Part shown: in pieces, positions 1 to 9,000 of the stretch
How positions within the stretch are numbered: the first letter of the stretch is position 1
Layout of the letters: each line of letters opens with the position of its first letter
Assembly (NCBI GenBank): GCA_030267565.1
Contig: BRXU01000002.1
Span: forward strand, 8,871,001-8,935,000
Direction of reading: 5' to 3'
DNA: 64,000 bases
Origin: Pleodorina starrii
Lineage: Eukaryota > Chlorophyta > Chlorophyceae > Chlamydomonadales > Volvocaceae
Translations under genes and position numbers: made by a program
The notes under the pieces: model-generated
The model's input: the letters and a program-made list of their open reading frames with translations, nothing else
What the model was told of the DNA's origin: nothing
The model's database searches: none

Positions 1-549
1 CTTTTGCAGCTGTGCCTTGGTAAGGTTCTTGAGCACCAGCTCGCCCAAATCCGCATCACCCTTGGGGGCGCTTGACGGCGAGTCCGACGTCGAGGCCTCG
101 CTGCACGACATCCGGCGCTGTAAAACGGCCTCCTTCATGGCCCTGTGATCCGCCTGAAACGCCTCAGAAAGCATCTCCAAAGCTTGAACACGGTTGGTGG
201 TGTCACTTGATGTTGACTGCAGTGCCTCCACACGGCCGGCCAGTTCCGCTTGGTCATCCACGCAAGAGGACAAGGCGGCGTCAGTCTCGCTGAGCCGTGA
301 GAAAAGCTCACAAATGAGGACATCCGTCGGCATATTCTGGGCCAGCTTCTTGTAAACGTCCTTCCCAGGCTCCCAGCTCGTCTCCTCCCACTTGGTCTTG
401 GCGGCTTGCATAGGATCTCCACCAACGGCGGCCCGTTTTATTATGCTCTCCATTAGTTCCTTAGTCACATTCGTCCGGAGGCGCGTCTCTTCCACCAGAT
501 CTTCCAAGGACCTGAAAACCGAGAACCTATTCGCGGCTGGCGTCTCCAT
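1..549 (-). CDS. Unrecognised coiled-coil protein, N-terminal part (runs off window edge)
   Basis: The minus strand is open for 183 codons from an ATG at 549 to the window edge, and an in-frame TGA lies just upstream of that ATG. The N-terminus reads METPAANRFSVFRSLEDL. A heptad-like stretch of roughly 80 residues follows (about residues 80-150, rich in L, E, A, Q), which suggests a coiled coil. A serine-rich linker comes next, then DLGELVLKNLTKAQLQK at the edge. No catalytic motif is visible and I do not recognise the family. It lies head to tail with retroelement DNA and a microsatellite, so an ORF1/gag-like retroelement protein is a reasonable guess, but a host gene is possible. Confidence 0.5.
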   Translation of the reverse strand, partial: METPAANRFSVFRSLEDLVEETRLRTNVTKELMESIIKRAAVGGDPMQAAKTKWEETSWEPGKDVYKKLAQNMPTDVLICELFSRLSETDAALSSCVDDQAELAGRVEALQSTSSDTTNRVQALEMLSEAFQADHRAMKEAVLQRRMSCSEASTSDSPSSAPKGDADLGELVLKNLTKAQLQK

Positions 550-594
550 CCTCTTCTGCTCAGCCCCAACAATCTTGATACCTCAAAAGCCGAA

Positions 595-935
595 GTGTTG
601 TGTTATTATGTCTATTGTGTTGTTGTGTTGTTGTGTTGTTGTGTTGTGTTGTGTTGTGTTGTGTTGTGTTGTGTTGTGTTGTGTTGTGTTGTGTTGTGTT
701 GTGTTGTGTTGTGTTGTGTTGTGTTGTGTTGTGTTGTGTTGTGTTGTGTTGTGTTGTGTTGTGTTGTGTTGTGTTGTGTTGTGTTGTGTTGTGTTGTGTT
801 GTGTTGTGTTGTGTTGTGTTGTGTTGTGTTGTGTTGTGTTGTGTTGTGTTGTGTTGTGTTGTGTTGTGTTGTGTTTTGTTGTGTTGTTGTGTTGTTGTGT
901 TGTTGTTGTGTTGTGTTGTGTTGTGTTGTGTAGCA
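595..935. repeat. TTGTG pentanucleotide microsatellite
   Basis: The tract is almost pure TTGTG from about 641 to 871, with imperfect variants such as TTG-TTGTG on both sides. It begins exactly where the reverse transcriptase of the minus-strand gypsy element stops being recognisable, right after the residues NAPAT. Long ORFs read through it are artefacts of the five-base period. Confidence 0.95.
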
Positions 936-2596
936 GGTGCGTTAACCAGACCAAAGCTCAGTACGGTGTATTCGTAATGGCCGAAGGGCGTACGGAAAGC
1001 AGTTTTCGCAATATCAGAATCAGCAATGCGAATTTGATTGTAGCCCTGTTGCAGATCAATAGAACTTAAGTACGCAGCGCCGCGCAGTTTATCCAGCAGG
1101 TCATCAACGCGCGGCAGCGGATACTTGTTCTTAACAGTAACAGCATTCAGTCCCCGATAGTCAATGCACATGCGGAGACCACCATCCTTTTTGCCCACAA
1201 ACAGGATAGGCGCAGAGTAGGGCGAGGTACTAGGGCGAATCATACCCTTAGCCAGCAGATCAGTCACTTGCCGTTTAACCTCGTCCAACTCCAGCGGACT
1301 CAGCCGGTACATAGGACGCGAGACAGGTTGCGCGCCAGGTTCCAGCGGGATGGTGTGGTCGACAGGACGCATGGGCGGCAGACCAGGGATATCACGGAAG
1401 AGATCTGCGTACTCTTCCAACAGAGCAGCGACTGCAGGGTCTTGTTCAGTAGAAGGGTCAACTGCGGCGTTGAGGCGCAGCTTGGGCTGAACAAGCACAG
1501 CATGGGCACCTTTGCGAAGCAAACGCGCAGCGGCCTTGCGCCCTATAGGCTCAGGTTCGGCACGCTGACAAAGCGCAGCAACAGCAAAATTCACAGAAGG
1601 TGCCGCGGCGGCAGTAGGCGCAGGCGAGTCAAGCAGCGGCACTTTGTACTGCCGCACCCCGTGCCGCAGAAACAAGGCACGCTTGCCGTAATCCAACAAG
1701 GCAGCGTGTTGCGACATGGTACCCGAACCCAGAATGAACGGTGCCGCATCAGTAAGTTCAGCAAGAACGTAGGGTTTCAGCGTGACGTGCAGCGAGCCGA
1801 GCACGACGCGCAACGACACCTCCCCTAGAATGCGGTTGCGCCCCCCATCAGCAAGGGTGACATGAGACCAAGTGCTGTCTTGCAACGGCACTCCCAGTTG
1901 GCGTACCACAGACTCAGAGACGAAATCATGACTTGCGCCGGAATCGACCAGCGCCTTGAGAGGCAGACCAGCCGAAGTCAGCTGAACCAGCGGAAGATGA
2001 TCGCCTGAAATGGAAGAAAGGACTGGAAGGGAAAGAGAAGACAGGAAAGGGATGCTGGCGATCGCCGGAGCTGCAGACGGCGCGTCATACCAGACGTCGA
2101 CAGAGTACGGCAACGGCGGTAGAAGTACGGGAGAACCGCTGAGGTCAAGCCCGTTGAACAGCTGACTACCAAGACCGAACCGGTGAACCTTGCGAAGTCC
2201 AGGGAGAAGGTCAGCTGCTTTACGCTCAAGGTACGAAGGCAACAAAATGCAAGCAGCTGTATCAGGGCGCTGACGCTTGCAAGCACGGTAGTGGGCTAGC
2301 TGAAGCTGCAGCGCGCGCAGTGAAGAGGGGACAAACAGAACAGTGTGACCACCCAGTTGGGCCGAAGACAAAGAACGATTGCACGGCGCGAACAGATTAC
2401 ACAGCTCGCGCGCCTCTCCAAAGCCGGCACGCACAGTGCGCGCGTCAAAAGAGATGCAACGTCCCAGCAGTCCTTCCAGCTCAGCCAACACAGCAGGCGT
2501 CACAGCGCGCGCGGCACGGAAACGACAGAGTTCCGGCGCGGCGGCAGCAGCAGCAGACCCAGGAGGCAGTCCCTCAGAACCAGCCTGGGCAGCCCG
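936..2596 (-). pseudogene. Truncated gypsy pol of element 1 (protease and partial reverse transcriptase)
   Basis: The frame is open directly after the gag stop codon, a TGA at 2599-2597, and is the same frame as the zinc-knuckle part of gag. The first usable codon near a conventional start is GTG at 2503. In order it encodes a conserved N-terminal domain shared with element 2 (SFDARTV, later HYRACK and ACILLP), a retropepsin with [11 protein letters not shown], and the first half of reverse transcriptase, recognisable from [17 protein letters not shown] to [10 protein letters not shown]. The polypeptide then runs into the TTGTG microsatellite, so the YxDD box, RNase H and integrase are lost. 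In the shared N-terminal domain, element 2 has NPP where this copy has VPS. Confidence 0.85.
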
Positions 2597-2660
2597 TCAG
2601 TTCCCCTTGCCCCGGTTGTTCCCGCGTTTGCCCTTGGCCTTGCCGTCCCCGCTACCCCCC

Positions 2661-2702
<42 letters not shown>

Positions 2703-3656
2703 TCATTCTCAGCCTTGCGGCGCAGCCAGGCCGGGTTGGTGCACTCAGAGACACCGTGGTCAGGCTCGCCGCAGGCCAGGCAGCGGTTGTGCTCCTTGCG
2801 CCAGAGGTAAATCGACATCCTGCAACCGAACTTGGTCCTCGAACCAGTCGGTGGCGGGGGCGGCGGCGTGGCGGCGGCAGCAGCGAGGGAAGCGCGCCGA
2901 GAAGCGGACTTCTTGCGGCGGACCTCCTGGAAGTCCGAAGACGGGCGCGCCGCGGCAGCAGTCGGCGTCCCAGCAGCGGAAGACGGCCCAGCAGCACCGT
3001 CGACGCGGCGACGCTTGGCGGCAGCGTCCTCCTCTTCGACCTCCTTTTACCAAAGGGAAGAACTTCTTGACGTCCCGGACAAAGACGCGGGTAGCATCGG
3101 CAGCGGCCCGGACGTTAAGCTTGCCTTCAATCGGGATATTCAGCTTAGGTGGAGGAACATTAAGTTTAAGTACCTCGTCAGTGTCGGTGGCCATGGGCGC
3201 GACGCCAGCAGCAGCGTCAGCCCGGATTGCAGCAGCAGCAGCAGAGTGAACGCGAGTCGCAGCAGCAGCGTTCTCGCGAACAGCAGCGTTGTTCACGTGG
3301 ATCTCAGCAGCGACGTGGGCCCCAGCAGCAGCAGTTGCGGTGGCGGCCACGATGCGACCTGAAAGACGGCGCCGAGGGCGAAGGTTCAACACATGGTCAG
3401 GTAAATACTGCCTCAGGTTAAAAGGATCCTCAAGGTCAGAATCAACGCCCTCAGCAGCGCGGCCAGCAGTCGGCGGGTCAGTAACAGCAGTTGGGTCAGA
3501 ACGCGCTGCATCGGTAGGGACAGCAGGGTCCCTAGCAAGCGCAGTCAGTGCAGCCGCAGCAGCAGCGGCAGCAGCATCAACTCCTTCTTCATTCTCATGC
3601 TGAGGTGAAGCAGGAACATATGGGTTGCCGTCGGCGTCAAGCAGGACACCGGACAT
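2597..3656 (-). pseudogene. Frameshifted gag of element 1
   Basis: The first part starts at ATG 3656 (MSGVLLDADGNPYVP) and is rich in alanine. Near 3050 the frame breaks: the upstream frame reads KKFFPLVKGG, while the coding-like continuation KEVEEEDAAAKRRRVDG lies in another frame behind a TAA. The second part ends with a CCHC zinc knuckle (CLACGEPDHGVSEC) and a poly-alanine run before TGA at 2597. The capsid-type region seen in element 2 is not recognisable, so the frame break may be a deletion scar and not a simple indel. A further coding-like minus-strand segment (about 3827-3655, containing LDPETLLDFVSDEVVV) lies just upstream in a different frame. Confidence 0.7.
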
Positions 3657-3882
3657 GACGGGCAACGACAGTCAGTAACCGCGCACCCAAGCAAGTAGCC
3701 GCTCGAGCGACCACGACCTCGTCAGAGACGAAGTCCAGCAGGGTCTCTGGGTCGAGTGGTGCAGTCTGGACCTCCTGGTCGACAGTGGTCTTAGACGGCC
3801 CAGCGACAGTGGGTTGCTCTGCAACAGCTAAGGAGAGTTAGGCTAAAGAAAGCCCAGCAGGGCCAGTAAGGAGGCTGGGAAG

Positions 3883-3960
3883 TTACAAACCTTCAGCAGC
3901 CGCCCTCAGAAGGTCAACGACCATAGCGTCGTCTACGGAACCGAAGACTAGTTCGCTCAT
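3883..3960 (-). CDS. Small ORF upstream of gag, element 1 (25 aa)
   Basis: ATG at 3960 opens a 25-codon frame (MSELVFGSVDDAMVVDLL, then RAAAEGL and stop). It resembles the small ORF in the same place in element 2 (MLSDLPASRLTDAVLIRELL): M-S-D/E-L, then D-A-hydrophobic-hydrophobic, then LL. Alternatively it could be the first exon of gag. A GT donor inside its last codons and an AG at 3828-3829 would join it in phase to an open segment beginning AVAEQPTVAGPSKTT. Confidence 0.4.
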   Translation of the reverse strand: MSELVFGSVDDAMVVDLLRAAAEGL

Positions 3961-4000
3961 TGTCGCGATGTTGTCAAGATGTGAACAGCGGTAAGGGCCA

Positions 4001-4018
4001 GTGCCCGTCTCGATACCA
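4001..4018 (-). promoter_or_regulatory. Primer binding site of element 1
   Basis: Four bases after the inner LTR end (CTTACAACA at 4022) the minus strand reads TGGTATCGAGACGGGC. It begins TGGTATC, like the initiator-Met PBS common in plant LTR elements, and lies where a PBS is expected. The match to a specific tRNA was not computed. Confidence 0.55.
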
Positions 4019-4021
4019 ACT

Positions 4022-4156
4022 TGTTGTAAGCTTTAGAAATGTCCGACTGCATGGGGGCAGTCAGAACTGCCGATTAGAGAAATGCAGAGTGCTTAAGAGC
4101 ACGAGGTGAGCGGTTGTAGCGTACGGCGGTCACAGCGACCCGAACCGCAGCCAGTA
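4022..4156 (-). repeat. Element 1 5' LTR, inner part
   Basis: This is the 3' portion of the element 1 LTR, ending CTTACAACA at 4022. It is separated from its outer part (10396-10641) by the insertion of element 2. Bases 4152-4156 (CAGTA) are the target-site copy. Confidence 0.7.
4152..4156. repeat. Target-site duplication CAGTA (left copy)
   Basis: CAGTA directly precedes the 5' LTR and is repeated at 10391-10395 directly after the 3' LTR. A 5-bp duplication is typical of Ty3/gypsy integration. Confidence 0.9.
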
Positions 4157-4438
4157 TGTTGTAGCGTGATGGCTACACAGTACTTATACGAATTATTGAA
4201 TATGATTATGATTATCGAATTACCGATAACAGAACTTTCCGAATAGTATAGAATATCTCTTGAACGAGTATTCTAGAATCTGTACGACAATCACGAATCT
4301 CGAAGCCGTCTTTGCTCACAGAAAGAACGATGACTGAACGTTAAGTTCTGATTCGATTCTGAGCACGGTAGTAAATACCGTGGCCGGGGCAGTGCCGGCC
4401 TGAGACAAAGGTATTTACCTACGTATCTCACTACAACA
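4157..4438 (+). repeat. 5' LTR of element 2
   Basis: 282 bp with TGTTGTAG...CTACAACA ends, identical to 10109-10390. It is AT-rich in the first half and would carry the element's promoter, though no specific box is assigned. Confidence 0.95.
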
Positions 4439-4442
4439 TCTT

Positions 4443-4460
4443 TGGTGTCTCAGCAACACT
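4443..4460 (+). promoter_or_regulatory. Primer binding site of element 2
   Basis: TGGTGTCTCAGCAACAC lies four bases after the 5' LTR end. The TGG start and the position fit a tRNA primer site. The tRNA is not identified; it does not match the 3' end of the tRNA-Thr(CGT) in the array. Confidence 0.55.
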
Positions 4461-4569
4461 GACTCGCTTCGATTTTACACCAGACGAACGAGCCGCACGA
4501 CTTGCTAGTCTCAAGTCGTCGGCGGTGCTCCACGCGTTAGGTCGCTACGGTTTCGGTTCAGAGTGGTTC

Positions 4570-4677
4570 ATGCTGAGTGACTTGCCAGCAAGCCGTCTGA
4601 CTGACGCAGTGCTCATCCGCGAGTTACTCGCGCGACTCTGCATCTCAGGTTTGCAATACGCTAACGTTCAGCTATGA
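4570..4677 (+). CDS. Small ORF overlapping the gag start, element 2 (35 aa)
   Basis: ATG at 4570 opens a 35-codon frame (MLSDLPASRLTDAVLIRELL, then ARLCISGLQ...). It ends with TGA at 4675-4677, overlapping the gag ATG as ATGA. The frame is open farther upstream, across the PBS and into the 5' LTR, with coding-like content (TRFDFTPDERAARLASL) but no earlier ATG. A similar peptide lies upstream of gag in element 1, which argues against chance. Function unknown. Confidence 0.45.
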   Translation: MLSDLPASRLTDAVLIRELLARLCISGLQYANVQL

Positions 4678-6080
4678 CCGACCCGACAGAGACGAACACT
4701 TTGCCGAACGATCCTATGACCGTAGATGGCAACACGAATAACGTGAACCCTACGAACCCTACGAACCCTACGAACCTTTCGAACCCTGCGAACACGGCCC
4801 AGCAGCAACAGCGGCAACAGCAGCAACGGCAGCAGCCGCCGCCTGCTCGGACCACGCCGACTCCGACGCCGACCGGCGCCGAGGCGGCGACTGGACCTTC
4901 GAACCCCGATATTGCTGCTCAGATTCAGCTCGCTGAAACGCAGTTGAAGCTGAAGCAGGCCGAACTCGAACTGGTTCGCGCGCAGGCCGATTTGGCCAAC
5001 GCGAGCGCATCAGGATCGCGACCCCCAGTGCCATCGGTAAGCACTCGAAACGATTCTGATGCTGATCGTTTTGCTTTGAATGGAGTTTCGAACCGGACTG
5101 AACTGCGACCTCACTTGAAAAACGAACCCCCGCAGCCATCGAAGGACGGATCCCTGGACAACTTTGTGAACGACTTCCAGGAGTGGGCTGTGCGATTCAT
5201 TCCGAACCAGCTCGAAGATTCCGTTTGGCAGTTCCGAACGGCGGTGAAGGAGTACCCGCCCGGTGCTCAGGACTGGCTGGCTGACTGGCGAAGGGAGCAG
5301 AAGCAGTCCGGCAAGCCGTTCGATCTGACCGAACTCCTCCGCGATTTTCTGAACCGCTTCGACCCCAAGGTGCGCACGAAGGAAGACGAAGCGCTCGAAC
5401 AGTTGCTTGAGGGTCAAGTGCGAATGGATCCGGCGAAGGGTGTTGCCGAATACAATGCTCGTTTTCGGGAAATCGCTCGCCGTGCGAAATTTACTGACTC
5501 GAAGGCCTTGGCGAAGATGTTTCGTAAGGGCCTGATTCGCGAACTGCAAGCTCAGTGCCGTGTCGATAGCAATGGCAACGAATTCGCGAACTTGACCGAC
5601 CTTGTCGACTATGCCATTGGCGAAGAAAAGAAGCTTAAGGCACGGGCCCAGGGCCAGTCGCGCGCTTCTTTGCATTACGCAGCCTCTGGTTCTAAGAAAC
5701 GTTCCCGAAACTCCCGACAGGACGCCAACGACAACGGCAAACGACCATCGACCTCGTCGTGGGTTGAAGCTATCAACAAGCGATCTCGACAGGACCGTCA
5801 GGGCCACAACCGCGACTCGACCGCTGCGAACCAGGCGCGCACTGACGAGGCGACTCCGGCGCGGCCTGGGCGTGTCATGTCGAAAGCGATGCAGTGGGCC
5901 TTTCGGATGGCGGAAGAGAAGCCCAACGAACCGTCGAACGTCCCGAACCCCCTAGTTCCCGGAACGTTTTTGACGAACAAGGCGAAGTTCGAATGGATGG
6001 ACCAGGGACGATGCTTTAAGTGCGGGCAGCAGGCTAAGCACATTAAGGCCGCGTGCCCGGGAATCCCGCACCCGAAGTAG
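4674..6080 (+). CDS. gag: Gag polyprotein of element 2
   Basis: This 468-residue protein is the nucleocapsid precursor of the retrotransposon. The N-terminal 60 residues are low-complexity (NPTNPTNPTN, then Q-rich). A retrotrans_gag-like capsid region follows at about residues 160-290 (NFVNDFQEWAVRFIP, then DFLNRFDPKVRTKEDEALE). A basic, Ser/Arg-rich stretch precedes a C-terminal zinc knuckle at about 448-462 (CFKCGQQAKHIKAAC). The knuckle spacing is C-x2-C-x5-H-x4-C, one residue longer than the usual C-x2-C-x4-H-x4-C. The ORF ends with TAG at 6078-6080, and pol continues in the same frame. ATG 4674 overlaps the stop of the small upstream ORF. Confidence 0.93.
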   Translation: MTDPTETNTLPNDPMTVDGNTNNVNPTNPTNPTNLSNPANTAQQQQRQQQQRQQPPPARTTPTPTPTGAEAATGPSNPDIAAQIQLAETQLKLKQAELELVRAQADLANASASGSRPPVPSVSTRNDSDADRFALNGVSNRTELRPHLKNEPPQPSKDGSLDNFVNDFQEWAVRFIPNQLEDSVWQFRTAVKEYPPGAQDWLADWRREQKQSGKPFDLTELLRDFLNRFDPKVRTKEDEALEQLLEGQVRMDPAKGVAEYNARFREIARRAKFTDSKALAKMFRKGLIRELQAQCRVDSNGNEFANLTDLVDYAIGEEKKLKARAQGQSRASLHYAASGSKKRSRNSRQDANDNGKRPSTSSWVEAINKRSRQDRQGHNRDSTAANQARTDEATPARPGRVMSKAMQWAFRMAEEKPNEPSNVPNPLVPGTFLTNKAKFEWMDQGRCFKCGQQAKHIKAACPGIPHPK

Positions 6081-9000
6081 GGAGTTGCCCAGTCGTTTTT
6101 GTGTGGCGGACGTACTGGGTCGAACGTTTCGAAACTAGCTCCCGATTACGACTCGCGCATGATTGACCTTGACCTAATTGCGCAGCTTGAGGAGCGCATT
6201 GGACGAACGTTTACCTTGGACGCCGCTGCCAACGATGACGGCAGTAACTCGATTTGTAAGGTTTTCGCTTCTCCGACCCGCTCTTTCCTGACTTTCGATT
6301 GTTCCGGCCACACCATCTGGATGAACCCTCCCGTTCATCTTCTTGCGTCTTTCTTACGACACTATCGAACCTGCAAGGCATTCGATCCGAGCATCTCAGC
6401 GTGTATCCTTGTTCCGGCTGATCTGCGAAACGTTCGTAGCCTTCTTCATGGCATGACACGACTTATGACCCTGCCGGAGGGGACTCAGCTGTACAAATCG
6501 AAACGACTCGACTTTCCCGATCCGACACGTGAAACGACTAGCCATGAACTCTGGTGGGATCCTCCGAAAAGTCAACCCGTCGAACCGAAATGCGCCGTTA
6601 CTGATGGTAATGCGCAACTGAACCTTTTTGCGGGTCGACTTGGCGCCACGGTGGTACGAGTTCTCCCAGACACAGGCGCTACGCATTGTTTCATCTCCCA
6701 GACCCTGGCTACCAAGCTCGGATTACGACTCTTGCCTACTCCTTTCGCGCCGGTACGCTTAGCGGATCAGTCGACTAGCCCCATTCTTGGCGAATGTCGT
6801 GCTCGATTGCGCCTCGACCGTTTTGGAACCGACGTACGTCTGCTCGTCCTTCCAAGCATGACTGTCTCCGCTGACGTAATCCTTGGCTCGAACTTCTTGT
6901 CTCGCTTCGACGCGCGATTAAGGCCCGCGCGTGGCGAGCTTACCCTCCAACGGCCGAACGGTGGGCAGTTTGTGCTGCGCGCTTTACAAGCACCTCCCAT
7001 TCCGACCGACGATCCGATTCCTATCGAAACGAATTTTCTCGAAAAAGCGCCTAAGCGCACGTCTGTGGTATCCGCGGAACGCGCATTGCGAGACCTGTGC
7101 GAGTCACCCGGTTCTCGCGGGTTGCTGGTGGTTGTCCGCCCTCTCGATTCTCAGACCGCATCTTTCCCCAGCCCCGTTCCACAGGTTAATTCGCTCGAAC
7201 CCGAAATCAATCTTCCACCCGATATCGAAGCGAATCGCGAACTCTCGACAATTCTTCACGATTACGCGGACGTTTTTGCCCCCATTACCGGGTTGCCACC
7301 TGACCGTGGTGTGCATCATACTATCCCGCTCGAACCTGACGCGCAACCTGTTTTCCGACCACAATATCGGTTGTCTCTCCTGGAAAAGGAAGAGGTCGAA
7401 AAACAAGTGAAAGAACTTTTGGCGAAAGGGATGATCCAACCTTCCACTTCGCCCTACGGTGCGCCGATCCTTTTCGTGACCAAGAAGACTGGAGAGCTTC
7501 GAATGTGTATCGATTATCGAGCCCTGAACCGAATCACGATTAAGAACCGCTATCCTCTGCCTCGAATCGATGACACGCTTGATCGTTTGTCGGGCGCACG
7601 TCTTTTTACGGCACTTGATTTGGCCTCTGGTTACCACCAACTGCGAATTCATCCCGACGACGTTCCGAAAACGGCTTTTAACACGCCGCTCGGACATTTC
7701 GAATGGTTAGTGCTGCCTTTTGGTCTTTCGAACGCTCCCGCAACGTTCCAAGCGACGATGAACCGAATTTTCGCACCCTACATGCATCGATTCGTAACCG
7801 TCTACCTGGATGACATTCTCATCTACTCGAAAACACCAGAGGAGCATGCGCATCACCTACGATTGGTGCTCGAAACTCTCCGTAAGCACGACTTGAAAGC
7901 CAAATTATCGAAATGCGAATTTTGGCGATCTGAAGTGAAATACCTTGGTCACGTGGTTTGTGCGGACGGAATTCGAATGGATCCGAAAAAGGTGGAAGCG
8001 ATTCGAACATGGCCGTTACCCAAAGACCTGAGCGAGTTGCGGGCCTTTGTTGGCCTTGCGAATTACTTTCGCCGATTTATCCGAAATTTTGCTTCTCTGG
8101 CCGCGCCGCTCACGGATCTTTTCTCCAATTCGCGCCTCCCGGGCCAGTGGCCACCACAGGCGTTGGCTGCTTTTGAATCCATCAAGAACCGCCTGTCGAC
8201 TGACGTCCTTTTGTCATACCCTGATTTCGAACGACCTTTCGAAGTGGTTTCCGATGCCTCTTTGAACGGCACTGGCGCTGTCCTACTTCAGGACGGACGT
8301 CCCGTTGCCTTCACGAGCCGCAAATTTTCTCCGGCTGAACGAAATTATGCGACTGGCGAACAAGAACTTCTTGGCGTTGTGAACGCACTACGTGAGTGGC
8401 GTTGTTACTTGCAGAGTAACATTCCCTTCACTCTGGTGACTGACCATCACCCCCTGACATACTTGAAGACGCAGACGCATATCAGTCGACGACAGGCCCG
8501 ATGGATCGAATTTCTCGAACAGTTCAATTTCGACTGGGTTTATCGTCCTGGCAAATTGAACGTTGTTGCCGACGCCTTATCCCGGCACCCGAATCTGGCC
8601 ACGATTCTCTGTGCGGTCGAACCTTCCTCTGATTCGCCCCTCCTCACTCGACTGGCTGAAGCCACGCAGCGCGACGCTTACTTCCAAAATCCGAAAAACA
8701 CTCGTTCACTGATCACACATCCTGGCGGATTTTACGTTTTGGAAGAGGAGGAGAACCAATGGCGAATCGTTGTTCCTAACGATCCTGCATTGAAGCACGA
8801 AATCATCGCTCGAGCCCATGCTGACACGTTGTCTGGCCATCCAGGTCGTGACCGAACTATCGAACTCGTCCAACGAAATTTCTGGTGGCCAACCCTTCGA
8901 GCTGATGTGACCGATTTCGTTGCGAAGTGCGATACTTGCCAACGGACTAAACCTGCATCTGGTTTGCCGTTTGGGGAATTACGACCTCTGCCGATTCCTG

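Noticed and set aside
560..980. Long Asn/Thr/His or Cys/Val/Leu repeat proteins
   Set aside because: Translations of the TTGTG microsatellite in several frames.
2345..3603. Plus-strand Ser/Arg/Gln-rich ORFs over element 1 gag
   Set aside because: Antisense shadows of the Ala-rich gag; no domain.
4443..4460. Element 2 primed by the array's tRNA-Thr
   Set aside because: A Thr(CGT) primer would need TGGTGCCCCGTTTG; the site reads TGGTGTCTCAGC.
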